Origin: Podocnemis expansa
Taxonomy: Eukaryota > Chordata > Testudines > Podocnemididae
NCBI GenBank assembly: GCA_007922195.1
Contig: ML682038.1
Span: 3,964,106-4,028,105 of the forward strand
Length of the DNA stretch: 64,000 bases
Direction of reading: 5' to 3'
Part shown: positions 1 to 9,865 of the stretch, in pieces
How the letters are laid out: every line of letters starts with the position of its first letter
Position numbering within the stretch: position 1 is the first letter of the stretch
Translations under genes and position numbers: made by a program
Notes under the pieces: generated by a model
Seen by the model: only the letters and a program-made list of their open reading frames with translations
The model's database searches: none
What the model was told of the DNA's origin: nothing

Positions 1-151
1 TGAACCTGCTATTTCGTTTCCCGCCTTTTTCCTTATTTCGAATTAACATTTTGTTAATTCGAAATAAGTTGTTTCGATATAAGCGTTATTTCGATATACG
101 GTTGTTGCAAAACAACCATATCGAAATAACTGGCTGTGTGAGAACACAGCC
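1..151. mobile_element. 3' part of a TIR/MITE-like element (TTCGAA-word type), cut by the window edge
   Basis: The stretch is made of variants of the self-complementary word TTATTTCGAAATAA and its relatives. It ends in a degenerate terminus (GTGTGAGAACACAGCC) that resembles the GTGTGGACATAGCC end of the complete copies elsewhere in the window. The left end lies outside the window, so neither length nor target duplication can be tested. It abuts a Penelope-type fragment, into which it probably inserted. Confidence 0.65.
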
Positions 152-153
152 AA

Positions 154-216
154 TATGTTAGTCTTCAAAAATGCCACAGGACTGCTTGTTTGTTTTTAGT
201 GAACTAGACTAAAATG
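154..216 (-). mobile_element. Penelope-type terminal repeat fragment
   Basis: The sequence reads GTTAGTCTTCAAAAATGCC, then a short CTTGTTTGTTTTTAGTGAACTAGACTAAAA run. It matches in reverse orientation the segment GTCCTGTGGCACTTTTAAAGACTAAC that opens the Penelope-like element near 38 kb. It is a short non-coding relic. Confidence 0.55.
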
Positions 217-599
217 GGTATTATGTGTGGGGGGGGGTGAGAGAGAGGGAGAGGTTTGGTGGGGGTTTTTTTACATTTACAAATAAATGTGGTCCATTGC
301 CTTGTCCCCTGAAAAGATCCTGCTGTTAGTATTGTGGAGGAGTGGAATAGCCACCTTTAGGCCCCCTCATTGTGATGCCAACTGGGCTTGGGGGGTGGAG
401 GGAGGCAGGAGAAGAGGAGAGAGATCCCAGCCACACTGTCTGGGCTATGTTGGGGGAGCCCCCCATCAGTCCCCTTTTGCAAGATGCATTGAGATGAAGA
501 ATGCTATATGGGCTAAATCTAACAGGAGTGAGGGATTATTTCAGTGTCTATTTAGCAGTTTTCAACTGTAGATCTCAAAGTACTTTTCAAAGGGAGGTA
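217..599. other. unassigned, with a G-run
   Basis: There is a G9 run near 230 and a purine-rich GAGAGGGAGAGG patch. No gene or recognisable repeat is seen. The short open frame at 287-571 has no family signature. Confidence 0.4.
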
Positions 600-690
600 A
601 GCCTCATCACCGTTTTTATTTTGCAGGTGAGGAAACTGAGCCACAGGAAGGAAAAATGAGTTTCCCAAACAGCCGAGGACAGAGCCAGAA
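600..690 (+). repeat. MIR-like SINE fragment
   Basis: GGTGAGGAAACTGAGCCACAG followed by a degenerate TTTCCCAAACAGCC...GGACAGAGCC matches the MIR core (AAACTGAGGC ... GCCCAAGGTCACACAGC ... GCAGAGCC). It is diverged, as expected for an ancient amniote SINE. Confidence 0.6.
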
Positions 691-699
691 AGAGACCTT

Positions 700-2050
700 T
701 GGCCCCCCAAGTGCCAAGCCAAATACTCTAGGAAATGCTGTCCTTCTGTGTATAGTTTAACTTTTTTTAATTTTTTTTTTTTGAACTAGAGACATGTCAT
801 TGGTTTTAAACCAGATCATATTAGTGTAAGCAAACCGAGTTTTCTCTCCACCTCCCCACCCCCTTCTCCAACTGCTACCAAGGGGAACTAGATGAGCCTT
901 TCTGGGAGAAAATCCCACTTTGTCAGATGCTTTGAAGATGGGGGAAACAAACTCCTAAAAAGCCTGTGCCCCTTGCTTTCCCTGTTCTCCTTCTTTCCCC
1001 GCTGACCTGGCCCTGAAACAACAACCCAAGGAACCCCACTGAACACACTGTACTGGGTACTAGTTCAAGAAACAGGTGGCTCTCATGTCGGCTCCTCCTG
1101 GTCCACAGGAAACACAGCTACTTGGGTTTGGTGCAGGGGAAGATGAAAGAGAGAAAAGAGCCAGAACCAGGCTGTTTGAGTTTGAGGGGGGATAGGGAGT
1201 GTTTTGAACTTCCTGCAATTCCCAGACCATGTCACCTGGGACTAGAGGTTCCTGCAGTCCCCAATGGCTAGTGTCCACTCCACTGCTCCTCCAACCCTGC
1301 TTACCTATTGTTATTTCCTCCTGGACTGTGAGTCATTGTAAAGGTATGCATTCCATGAAATCTGCAGTTTCTGCCTGCAGAGGGATTTAAAGTGCACTCT
1401 GCCTACATGACTTAAGCTGCAGGTTGACTAACAGTGCCTGAGCTGCTAGGAAAGATTTAAAGGGGCAGGAGCTAGCCTGATCTTTATAGGGGCTAGGCGC
1501 CCCTAAGAACTGTCAAATGAAGCCATATCTGTCTCTTGCCTCATAGTAGAACCGGCCCTGGGGGGAGTAGCACTTCTCTCGTTCTTCTCCTTCCTGACCT
1601 CTCAGTTTGGCAGAGTTCTTAACATTTGGAATTTGGCAGGGTGTCACAGTTTTAGTGGACAGACAGTTTTGGTGGATTTCTTTGGCATGGAACAGGGAGA
1701 AATTTTAATTTTCTTTGGAGGAAGTTGGAGGAGTGATTCTTTGCTATTTTTAGTCTCCTTTGCACAGCTTCAGTTGACTGAAAGTTATACAAAGTGATAT
1801 CCCAAGGCTTGGCTAAGGGTCAGAGAGGCACACTGCTGAGGCGTTTCCCAGCCAGTGAAATGGTCCTTGACAGAACAAAGCTCCATGGAACTCTTGTGCT
1901 TATCACTTTCCGATTCTAAGGATGCTGGTCCAAATTCTGTCCTCATTACACCTGGAAATCTCTTGACGCTAAAGGCAGCATTTGGTCCATTGTCAGTAGG
2001 CATGTTATGGGGCTTTAAACCCAGATGTTGCTCTTTATAGCTTGATCCTG
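700..2050. other. unassigned, one Penelope-type scrap
   Basis: No gene is seen. A scrap at about 889-942 (GGGAGAAAATCCCACTTTGT, then CAGATGCTTTGAAGATGG) is nearly identical to a segment at 21037-21072 next to a Penelope-type terminus. The rest, including a T-rich stretch near 762-783 and a C-rich stretch near 850, is unassigned. Short open frames on both strands at 1785-2078 overlap each other and have no family signature. Confidence 0.4.
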
Positions 2051-2059
2051 GAAATGCAC

Positions 2060-2160
2060 ACTGCCCCCTGTCCAGCAAAGCACTTAAACATGTCCCATTA
2101 GATACTCAAAGTTAAGCATGTGTTTAAGTGCTTAGCTGGATGCAGCTTACAATGCTCAAT
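2060..2160. repeat. ancient interspersed repeat with inverted symmetry
   Basis: AGCAAAGCACTTAAACATG is followed about 50 bp later by its approximate reverse complement (AAGCATGTGTTTAAGTGCTT), which forms a potential stem. A related phrase (AGCAAAGCATGTAAGCATAA) recurs near 13281. The family is not identified. Confidence 0.4.
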
Positions 2161-4260
2161 ATCTGGCAGGAAGAAGCCCTTACATTCATGTAACACTTGT
2201 GAATTTACTATAGTTATATTAGGCAAAGACAGGCCAGATTTACACATCTTCATCTTGTGTAATCTTGGAGATGACAGGATTGCATGGGTGTATTAGACTC
2301 AGAGCAGCAAATATAATATTTGTGCCATGCTCATATTCTCCAGACTTCACATTTTTTAACCTTCATTACTTCTGCAAAAATGATTTGTAAGTAAACTATA
2401 TCAGATGAATGGGCCTAAAACACATATTTTAGTCTGATGAATAAAAGAAAGACTAAATATATTTCGTTGAGGTTAGAGCAGCTACATTTATCTGAATGTT
2501 GCAGACTCCTCTATCCAAACCTTATTTCTGGGAGAATCATACCAGATCAAGAAGAAAAGTTCAATGCTGCTACATCAAATCCCACTAGGTCACAAGATTA
2601 ATTCCATTGTAGGGGATAGCATAAAAAGAAACTATCAAATGGAAACCAGAAGTGTGGTAGAGGTAGTTAATGTACATAGTAGATAGATGTGGTGTCTCTG
2701 CTTTCTGTTTTCATTCTTTAGTTAGCTATTTCTATTTATATGACAGGATCCAAACAGATGAGACTTTGCCATTTTAAGGAACAGCATACTGGAACAATAT
2801 AAATCTTTGCCTGACCTAGGCTTGCAGAACAGGTTCTATCTGTTCTGAATCACTGGAACCAGAATATAAAAAAGCTTTATCATTACTAGGAGATTGAGTG
2901 TAGCATGGTGGGCTAAAATATTTACAGCTAAATTATCTTATTTTCTTGTCTCTTTTCAATTAATTTGTACTAATTCCTTTTAATAAGTTACCAGTTAGAG
3001 TGGGAATTGAGGGCTAGAGATAGTGGTTGTAAAGTTCCCTAAGTTATGGGCCTAGCAATCTTGACAATTAACAAAAGAATAGTCTTAAAAGCCTCTTTAT
3101 GTTTTACAAGATCATTTGAAGTTACCTCAGATTTTCCCCATGTGAGATATTACTGTTTCTGGACAAATGGGTTACTTTCTCATCTGTATGATTCAAAGAG
3201 TAACTGATTCTGCCATACTCTTCCCCTGGAGTAGCATTCACAGGAGTTGAGCTAATGTTCAAAACAAAAAGAAATCTTTTATAAATTAAATAAATTGATT
3301 GGTATGTAAATTGGGGTGAATAATGTTCCTTGGGGGATTTGAATTGCATTTTAAAAAATGAGTATCAGGAATTTGTTTTATTTTTTTAAGTAGTCATGTG
3401 ATGTATTGTTTTTGAGTGTGTGATTATTAGGGAGATAGAATAACAGGTCAGACAGTGATTTTTATGTGCATATATTTCTACCTAATAACCTTACAGATTC
3501 AGGGCCCAATCTTGCAAAGTGCTGGGTCCATGACCTCAGTCTAGCAAAAAACATAAACACATGAAGAGTCCTAGTGAGTTCATTTGGACTACTCACATTT
3601 GTAGAGTTAAATGTGTGGTTATGTGCTTTTCCAGATCAGGGCCGGAGGCTTCAAACACCTTGCAGCTTTAAACACCTTGCCCCTTCTTCCCCTCGCACAG
3701 TGGAGACACACTAGATGGATAGATGAGTGTTCAAAAGGAGAGACCCAGATACCCAGTTACATGCATAGAAATAGAGGCACATGAATATTATCACAACTAC
3801 CTGTGCATTAGGTGTTGATACGGACATATGCATTTGTAGTAATCAATTCTGAAGTGGGTGTTTGCTCTTTTAAAGATTTCTTCATTGTGTGAGTTTATAA
3901 GAACAGGTTTGTATGTAATTACGAAGCTGCTGCTCTTAGATCATTTTTACTCAGCCTTGGGAGCTACTCCATTTTCTTTGCATTCATTCTAACAACTATG
4001 GCCAACAGCCACATCTAAGCACTGGGTAGTGTTTGATTACCAATTCTAGATTACTTAATGGGGCAGGGGAAAGGAAGAAAAGCAATAAAATAGAAAAATC
4101 ACTTGGGGCTCCAATGATGTCATAAATGTGAGAAATTCACTGCTGTGGTTTATTGGAATACTAGGAAGTGGACTGTTTCACAACATGATCTATTGTCCAG
4201 CTGTGCCAGAAGATGCTGGGTGTGGTTTAATTCACTTGCAACATTTTTATTAACAGTCTA
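2161..4260. other. long stretch without recognisable feature
   Basis: This is AT-rich unique-looking sequence. Around 3500-3530 the phrase GGGCCCAATCTTGCAAAGTG belongs to an old interspersed repeat I recall from reptile genomes, but I cannot name it. No open frame above 75 codons is convincing. I see no gene, RNA gene or clear transposon. Confidence 0.35.
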
Positions 4261-4480
4261 GGAGTACCCAGAAGGTAAAAGTGGGAGGCTCCTATCAGCG
4301 CTCCCCCTTTCCCATTCTCGTCCCCAGTTTACCTGCTGCTGGGACCTCATCCCCCCGCGGGCCCCCCCCCGCCGGATTGTGGGTGGGGTGGGCTATAAAG
4401 GGCAGGGGGACGGGGTTTTTGGTGCCATCCCCACAAAGGACCCCCCCCCCCATTTCAGCTCCTTTACCAAATATCTCCTT
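4261..4480. other. GC-rich patch with C-runs
   Basis: CCCCCCGCGGGCCCCCCCCCGCC and later C-runs sit in AT-rich surroundings, immediately beyond the 3' end of the retrotransposon relic on its coding strand. It could be that element's non-coding tail or an unrelated insert. The open frames here (4281-4595 plus, 4295-4495 minus) are low-complexity and not supported. Confidence 0.3.
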
Positions 4481-4554
4481 TATATTCTTTAGCAATCTAT
4501 TTTATTTGATCACTGTATCCCTTTCCTATGAAGTTGCTCTGGACATCCACCATA

Positions 4555-5095
4555 AGGCAGTGCCAGCAATTAACTTGGCTCCCTCCCACGCCTAGCAGAG
4601 TTCCCACATATCTTAATGCCTCCTTTAAAATTGACCAAAAATGCATCAATTTCCAGGACTGACAGGTGAATCCCATCTTCCCTGAATAGCTCTGGTGCCT
4701 CAAATACTATGTCTGGATGAGAAATTACTGACTCCCTTATGACCTTCATGAATTTGGCTTCTTCTCTATTCCCTTACTACCTAGCTCTGCCAATCAATGG
4801 GACCTTCACAGCTCCCTGCCACCCCCTACGTTTCAGCATGACCCACTGCACAAATTTTATTCCTGGGAAAATTTTCAAGATCTGCCCTGGATGCCGATTA
4901 GCTATGAGCATTACATCTGTTCCTTTATGTGTTCCAGTGCTGTTTCTTCTAAGGTGAGCTACACTTACAGTTGGTGCCTGCTCACAGGCCCTCACAGTAT
5001 ACAGAAGGAGAATTGGCTGGGTTCAGAACGTGCCCCTTCTCCCATGCAAGGTCAGGAATACTTCACCCCTGAGGCTCAGCTGCAACCCTCTAGAT
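4555..5095 (-). pseudogene. SGNH/GDSL hydrolase remnant of the YR retrotransposon
   Basis: The C-terminal block reads ELFREDGIHLS with the DGIHLS at about 4661-4678, the usual place of the catalytic Asp-x-x-His pair. Upstream (about 4880-4960) VAHLRRNSTGT sits where the family has a VxHLGGND-type block, so the Gly-Asn-Asp motif looks mutated. Between them, GQILKIFPGIKF and KRRGWQGAVKVP fit the family's helical linker. An earlier GRRG motif is seen near 5040. At least one frame change and stops separate these blocks. The role of the hydrolase in such elements is not established. Confidence 0.6.
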
Positions 5096-5214
5096 CACAT
5101 GGCCACTTGCCTCTACACACAGTGAACAATATTGTGTTACTCCACACCACCATCTACCTGGCCTACCTTTCCCCCATCTGGAATGAGAACTCAACAGAAA
5201 ATCATCATATTCCC

Positions 5215-5345
5215 CATCTGGAGTCTCATACAGTGTGTATGCCTCAGAATGCTAATGCCCAATTGCTTGAATCACTCTCACCCCCAGATCCAGCTGAGCC
5301 ACTGCTGTTGCTGTCCCAATCCTGCGTGAGAGGGAAATTCACATG
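5215..5345 (-). pseudogene. tyrosine recombinase C-terminal catalytic remnant
   Basis: The minus strand reads SLSRRIGTATAVAQLDLG, then VIQAIGH and SEAYTLY, all within one frame apart from a single stop. This matches the HSFRIGAATAAA ... IGRW.S.AY..Y pattern of DIRS/Ngaro recombinases: the Arg of the HxxR box, the following helix and the Tyr region. The first His of HxxR is replaced by Ser. It lies between the SINE and the SGNH block, as expected. Confidence 0.65.
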
Positions 5346-5512
5346 CCAGTAGCCCAGAGTTTGTAAGTTACGGTCTCAACACTGTAACAGATTGGTACAG
5401 TGTGAGAGGATCCCCTTACCATGAATAAGGAAGGGCCAATCACCCACAGGCTTAGTGCTCTATATGCCTTCACAGCCTCCACAGGGTGGGTCCTTGTTTC
5501 TCCATCCTCCTG

Positions 5513-5531
5513 TAAAAAAAAAAAAAAAAAA
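5513..5531. repeat. poly(A) run
   Basis: An uninterrupted A-run of about 18 follows TCCTCCTGT. It lies beside the SINE, within the recombinase relic. Confidence 0.8.
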
Positions 5532-5564
5532 TGGATTCAGCCTGACTCTCTTCATGAAGCCCTG

Positions 5565-5680
5565 CAAATAGTGTAGTGGCTAGCACTGCTGCTTAACATG
5601 CAGAAGGTCCTGTGTTCAATTCCCAGGGGGTTGGACTTGATGATCTCATGAGGTCCCTTCCAGTCCTATGATTTGATATG
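5565..5680 (+). mobile_element. tRNA-derived SINE with CR1-like tail
   Basis: The head carries a Pol III A-box-like TAGTGGCTAGCACTG and a B-box-like TGTTCAATTCCC, separated by CATGCAGAAGGTCC, as in tRNA-related turtle and crocodilian SINEs. It passes into TTGGACTTGATGATCTCATG AGGTCCCTTCCAGTCC, the 3' tail shared with CR1 LINEs, which supplies the reverse transcriptase. It ends in short ATTTGATATGATC repeats. It is inserted in the recombinase domain of the YR retrotransposon, directly after a LRKSKID motif (minus strand, about 5697-5716). Confidence 0.75.
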
Positions 5681-5696
5681 ATCAAATTTGATATGA

Positions 5697-6115
5697 TCTA
5701 TCTTTGACTTCCTCAAGTTTAATATAACTGCTTGCCCCTCCCAGTGTATATCCCGCAATTCCAAGAACCTTCCAGAAAAATCTTTGCATGATCCAGGTAA
5801 TAGTTTGCTGATGTTAAAAGCTCAAACCCCCCCCCCCCCGCCAGCCTGACAACAACGAAACCTGCCAGAAATCCCACTGTCAACAAGGCCATCTTCTGTC
5901 CACGGTGACATGGGCTCCAACATCCTCACCAGAGCCTAAAGAATATTAAGTGATGGGCCAGTGTGTATTTTCCCTGGGGCCAGTGATTTGTGAACTCTAG
6001 GAACTCTGAAACTAAAAAAACATTGCAAAGATCTGGGTAATTATTTAGCCTACTACAAATGGTTGATAGGCAGTTGGAGCTAGCTGAGGAGGCCAAATAT
6101 TGGCTTGCCAAACCA
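5697..6115 (-). pseudogene. tyrosine recombinase N-terminal and central remnant
   Basis: QYLASSASSNCLSTICSRL (about 6050-6110) resembles the core-binding start of DIRS/Ngaro recombinases (LxxSLSxxTRxTYxRAW). Further on, FLEL.DIHWEGQAVILNLRKSKID ends in the RKSKTDQ-like beta-strand that carries the conserved Lys. A G-run (C-run on plus at about 5827-5839) and frameshifts lie in the middle. The domain continues beyond the SINE at 5345-5215. Confidence 0.6.
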
Positions 6116-6123
6116 CAAAGTTC

Positions 6124-6149
6124 CTCAGCAGCAGCAGCAGCAGCAGCAT
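6124..6149. repeat. (AGC)n microsatellite
   Basis: About eight AGC units lie within the dead retrotransposon, between the RNase H and recombinase remnants. Confidence 0.85.
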
Positions 6150-6304
6150 ATGTTTCTCAGTAATAGGCCATATTAGTGTCAGGCCTTCTGTATCCTGAAT
6201 TTGCACAAAATCAGTAAAATTTCTCTCATAGCTCCACTGGGTTTGTGAGGCCACTGACTTATGTGCTGTGCTGATGACCCTAATATGTCAAGGTTCCGTA
6301 ATGC

Positions 6305-6575
6305 ATCTGCTCAACAAAAATGCACCCTTTCATTAACAAATTCCACTTCCAAAATAATCATTGCCACCAAAATGGGAAAATAAAAAAAATCCGGGAGTGT
6401 TATATCCCGCACTATCTCTTTATTCATGCAGGTGAAAGGCCATATCTGGACATACCCTGTGCCTTGGTAAAATGCCCCAAAACCGTATCTCCCCAAGTGT
6501 CCATGTGGATTTTAAAATCAGCCTCCAGTATCCATTTCTCCTTTGTAATGACTCTCCAATAAATTGGCTTAGAAA
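6305..6575 (-). pseudogene. RNase H remnant of the YR retrotransposon
   Basis: Two overlapping minus-strand frames give GRYGFGAFYQG and then DITLPDFFYFPILVAMIILE, then VEFVNERVHFC. These fit the RNase H of DIRS/Ngaro pol (an initial D-A-x-G-x-GxG, then an E-LFPIVVA helix, then NKRVHFWCDN). The helix Glu is changed to Asp or lost. The two halves are in different frames, so at least one indel has occurred. Confidence 0.6.
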
Positions 6576-6610
6576 ATGTTCTCACACCCCCAAATCCTCC
6601 TTTATCTCTC

Positions 6611-6690
6611 CACAAACAAAGAAGGAGTCCTGTGGCACTTAAAGGCTAACATTTATTTTTCGCATGAGCTTCTGTGGGATCTCTCTCCAG
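6611..6690 (+). mobile_element. Penelope-type terminal fragment
   Basis: AAGGAGTCCTGTGGCACTTA AAGGCTAACATTTATTTTTC is followed by a variant of ATGAGCTTTCATGGGA. This is the same module seen at 38.0 kb, 42.4 kb and 45.0 kb. It lies between the RT and RNase H remnants and so inserted after that element. Confidence 0.65.
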
Positions 6691-6694
6691 TAAC

Positions 6695-7260
6695 TTCTAT
6701 AAAATGGTAAGTTTTTGCTATGCCTACAGTGACTGTCATCAGTCTGGCAGAATCCCTACAATGGGGCTGCCACCTGGCAGGCAAAGTTAAGGTGCCCAAC
6801 AATAGATTGCAGCTCATAGAGTAACTTTGACTCCTGCCCCTCTCCTAATCAAGCCCATTAGTTTCTGAAGCTTATCCTGAAAGACTTGCAATATACCAGC
6901 CTGTGTGTCTAGCTCAATCCACGGGTAGGTCAATGTGCTGGAAGGGCCATCTGGTTTTTTTCCTCCACTATGGGCACCATCAGTTTTTTTAGCAAGAGTC
7001 TGAAGACTGTTCTCTAAGTTAATATACTTATTCTGAATTTGCCCTCTCCATGAACAGAAAATTAGCCAGCTAATGCACTATGTGCTGTAAACCAGCTTTC
7101 TGCCTCACTGCCCAGTTTAGCATTGCACTAAATTTCTCAAATGCTGAACAGCGTATTGCATAGCCTATTGGCATCGCTTTATCAAAATAAAAATTGTCCC
7201 TCTAAAAAACCCTGAAGGATGAAGATGTGCTCTGCCTGCTCCAGGGAAAAGAGACTTCTC
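6695..7260 (-). pseudogene. reverse transcriptase remnant of the YR retrotransposon
   Basis: Recognisable minus-strand pieces include ANFLFMERANSE at about 7045-7075, the position of the Y-x-DD catalytic loop, where the two Asp are replaced. Next come KLMVPIVEEKNQMALPAH and LTYPWIELDTQAGILQ, and then DKLQKLMGLIRRG. These match the palm and thumb of DIRS/Ngaro RT. The catalytic loop is destroyed and several frames are used. Confidence 0.6.
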
Positions 7261-7640
7261 CTGCCCAGCATATACTTATGTAACCTCTCTTCTAGTCAGC
7301 TGGCAATGGGTCAAAGTTGCTACTCTAATCTGTTCTGCAACTTCTGCCAAATGATTTTGTCTCACCATCCCTTAAAGCAGTACACACCTTCTTCCTCATC
7401 TGTACTACCCCTTTGGTTTAATATGCAGTACAATCATTGTCTATTTTAGACAAAATTTTTATGTAAAAATTGCTTCACAAATGTATCAAGAATTATATTT
7501 TCAAACTTCAAAAAAAAGTATGGCCAAAAAGTAGTAGTGCTGGAGTAGAATATTTTGTAGAACCTCAATGGCGATTGATAGCAGACAGAATATAGTTTCT
7601 TTTATGATATATGAGCGTATTGTAGAAGGAGATTTCTTAC

Positions 7641-7652
7641 ACACACACACAC
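7641..7652. repeat. (AC)n short microsatellite
   Basis: Six AC units (ACACACACACAC), flanked by AT-rich unassigned sequence on the left. Confidence 0.8.
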
Positions 7653-7764
7653 GTTTGCCTAAAATCAAAATTTTTATTTGTCCTTAAATTAAACTTAATT
7701 GGCATGCAAAGTGTTAAAATATTAACTACACAATTTTTGTAGAGAGAACAGGTAGGTGAGATTA

Positions 7765-7920
7765 TATGTTTTATTGGATTAACTTCTGTTGGTGAGAGAG
7801 AGACTTTTGAACCACATGGGCCTGGGCTATGAAGAGCTGTGTGTGTCATGAAAGCTTGTCTTTCTCATCAACAGAAGTTGATCCTATAAAGACACTACCT
7901 CACTCACCTTCTCTCTCTAA
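7765..7920. mobile_element. foldback element, Penelope-like terminus type
   Basis: The left arm (ATTGGATTAACTTCTGTTGG, then TGAGAGAGA) and the right arm (CATCAACAGAAGTTGATCC ... CTCACTCACCTTCTCTCTC) are inverted copies around a loop of about 60 bp. The same structure recurs at 23245-23445. The architecture is like the 37-45 kb foldbacks, but the sequence is a different family. Confidence 0.6.
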
Positions 7921-7933
7921 TATCTTGGGAACA

Positions 7934-8690
7934 ACATAGAATCATAGGGTTGGAAGGGACCTTATGAGGTCATCTAGTCCAACCCCCTGCTATAAAAGCA
8001 GGACCACTCTCACTAAATCACCTCAGCCAGGGTTTTATCTATCCGGGCCTTAAAAGTTTTGAAAGGTAGAGATTCAACCACCTCCCTAGGTAATCCGTTC
8101 CAGTGCTTCACCACCATCCTAGTGAGAGAGTTTTTCCTAATGTCCAATCTAGACCTCTCCAACTGTAACCTGAAGCCATTGCTCCTTGTTCTGTCCTCTG
8201 TCACCACTAAGACTAGCCTAGCTCCCTCCTCTTTGGAGCACCCCTTCAAGTAGTTGAAGGTTGCTATCAAATCTCCTCTCAGTCTTCTCTTCTGTAGACT
8301 TAATAAGTCTAGTTCCTTCAGTTTCTCCTTATAAGTCATATGCCCTAACCCTCTAATCATTTTCATTGTCCTCCACTGGGATTCTTTAGAATTGGTCCAC
8401 ATCCTTTGTATAGTGAGGAACTCAGAACTGGACACTGTATTCCAGATGCAGCCAAATAGAGGGGAATAAACATGTCCCTCAATCTGCTGGCGATGCAGCC
8501 AAATAGAGGGGAATAAACATGTCCCTCAATCTGCTGGCAGCGCTCTGACTAATGCAGCCCCATATGCTGTTGGCCTTTTTCATAATCAGGGCACACAGTT
8601 GACTCGTATCCAGTTTCCTATCCACCACAACCCCAGATCCTTTCTACAGGAATGCTGCTTACCTGATTTGTCCCCAGCCTGTACCTACAA
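7934..8690 (-). mobile_element. CR1 LINE, 3' end (5'-truncated)
   Basis: On the minus strand the element ends at ATAGAATCATAGGGTTGG / AAGGGACCTTATGAGGTCAT, the classic CR1 3' end. The frame at 8435-8013 codes the C-terminus of ORF2: [20 protein letters not shown], then [23 protein letters not shown] and [13 protein letters not shown]. It is open for 140 codons, so this copy is fairly young. It is truncated upstream in the RT, as is usual for CR1. A 47-bp direct duplication lies at 8445-8538. Confidence 0.9.
8445..8538. repeat. 47-bp perfect tandem duplication inside CR1
   Basis: GATGCAGCCAAATAGAGGGG... through ATCTGCTGGC occurs at 8445-8491 and again, identically, at 8492-8538. It breaks the CR1 frame just upstream of the 140-codon open segment. 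Confidence 0.95.
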
Positions 8691-8703
8691 TAACACTGCA
8701 ATG

Positions 8704-8732
8704 AGTGTGTGTGTGTGTGTTTTTTTTTTTAA
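8704..8732. repeat. (GT)n followed by poly(T)
   Basis: A GTGTGTGT tract runs into about 11 T. It lies next to the upstream end of the CR1 fragment. Confidence 0.85.
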
Positions 8733-8734
8733 AC

Positions 8735-9560
8735 ACATTTGCAATGAGTTTAACAATAGTACTCACTTTTAAAACAGGAAAAAATGCAAAACAGTATTTG
8801 CCCAGAAGTTGTCCAAATGTGTAGATGGAAAGGCTTCTGCTATGTTGACTACTATTTTGTGTTTGTTTTTCATGGTGGTTCAACTGATCAAGTTTCCTGG
8901 TATACTACTATTCACAGAAAACAATGTTAAAATCATAAATGAACATATAACTACAAACAGATTTTACATTTGAACATACTAGTATTGCCACCAGAAATGC
9001 TTCTGTACTAATCCAATCAGATCATAGAAATGATATCATGTGGTCTGACAACCCCAACACAATTAGAGTAGCAAACAGTAAATATCAAATACTACTGGAG
9101 ACCTATTTCACTGTACGTTAAAAAAAGAAATTCATTGACTCATGTATACATCTGAGAAAAATCATGATCTGCTTGTGCTTTTATGTAATTAAAGAACAAG
9201 TTAATTTTGTCTAAAACTAATAAATATAAATTGTTTGATCAGCTCTATTCATTTTACAGTTTCTGATTGAATTTTCTACTTCACAAAATACGTTCCATCT
9301 TTCTTTATGTATCATGAGAGTTAGTGGGCCTCTCTTGGGAGAAATAAACATTGGTGTTTATATTCTGACTTCTAAACAGACTGAAAGATACTGTCTGAGA
9401 CAAATAGGCTCTCCTAAAATGTAAACACAAGCCCAGAAAACAGTGAACCAAGTTTTCGATATCAGAGGTCTAATGGACAGATTTGTGAATAACAGTTGCA
9501 ATAAAAAGTGACATTTGTAGAAAATTCCAGAGAATAGAAGGCAGAGAAATTCTACAGATC
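8735..9560. other. unassigned AT-rich stretch
   Basis: No gene or clear repeat is seen. The frame at 8659-8883 has no family signature. Confidence 0.35.
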
Positions 9561-9574
9561 CAACAGTAGCACTG

Positions 9575-9660
9575 GTGTTTGTAGCAGAAGGGGACTTTTT
9601 GGTCTTATTGAAGTCAGTGGGAGTTTTGCCATTGACTTGAATGGTGCTGGCATTTCACTC
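9575..9660. repeat. ancient repeat with ATTGACTT-TCAATGG symmetry
   Basis: TTGAAGTCAGTGGGAGTTTT GCCATTGACTTGAATGG is a phrase I recall as widely repeated in reptile genomes (CATTGACTTCAATGGG). The family is not named. Confidence 0.35.
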
Positions 9661-9677
9661 TTATTTATAAACTGCAG

Positions 9678-9849
9678 AAGATGGGGATTGGCTCAATCCA
9701 GCTAGAAGAAGTAACAGAAGATGGACACTGTGTCACAGTAGTTGATCAGAAATGTGGACCTTTATACCCAGCAAGAGAGAATTCCTGTTTTACGTGTGAG
9801 TGTTTGCAGTCCAAAAGCAGACAAGGGGATCTGAGATGGAAGATGTATG
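9678..9849 (+). other. possible internal exon of unknown gene (weak)
   Basis: An open frame runs through this interval. A pyrimidine-rich run ending AAACTGCAG precedes it, a plausible acceptor. It ends ATG before GTAAGT, a strong donor at 9850. The 172 bp would start in phase 0 and end in phase 1. The translation includes HCVTVVDQKCGPLYPARENS and then CFTCECL, a cysteine-rich pattern. I do not recognise the family. No neighbouring exon was found, so it may be chance or an RNA exon. Confidence 0.2.
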
Positions 9850-9865
9850 GTAAGTGCACGATATA

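Larger units (their letters stand above)
4550..7260 (-). mobile_element. degenerate tyrosine-recombinase (DIRS/Ngaro-like) retrotransposon
   Basis: Reading the minus strand from about 7260 to 4550, frame-broken remnants appear in the order reverse transcriptase, RNase H, tyrosine recombinase, SGNH-fold hydrolase. RT-RH-YR is the pol order of YR retrotransposons, and an extra SGNH hydrolase is known from Ngaro-like elements, so Ngaro-like is the best guess. A SINE (about 5565-5695) interrupts the recombinase and a Penelope-type scrap (about 6611-6690) lies between RT and RNase H. Many stops and frameshifts show it is dead. No gag or terminal repeats were recognised, so the true ends are unknown. 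Identification rests on motif recognition only. Confidence 0.7.

Noticed and set aside
5565..5640. Possible tRNA gene
   Set aside because: The A and B boxes are degenerate and the segment runs directly into a CR1-type tail, so it is a SINE head and not a tRNA.
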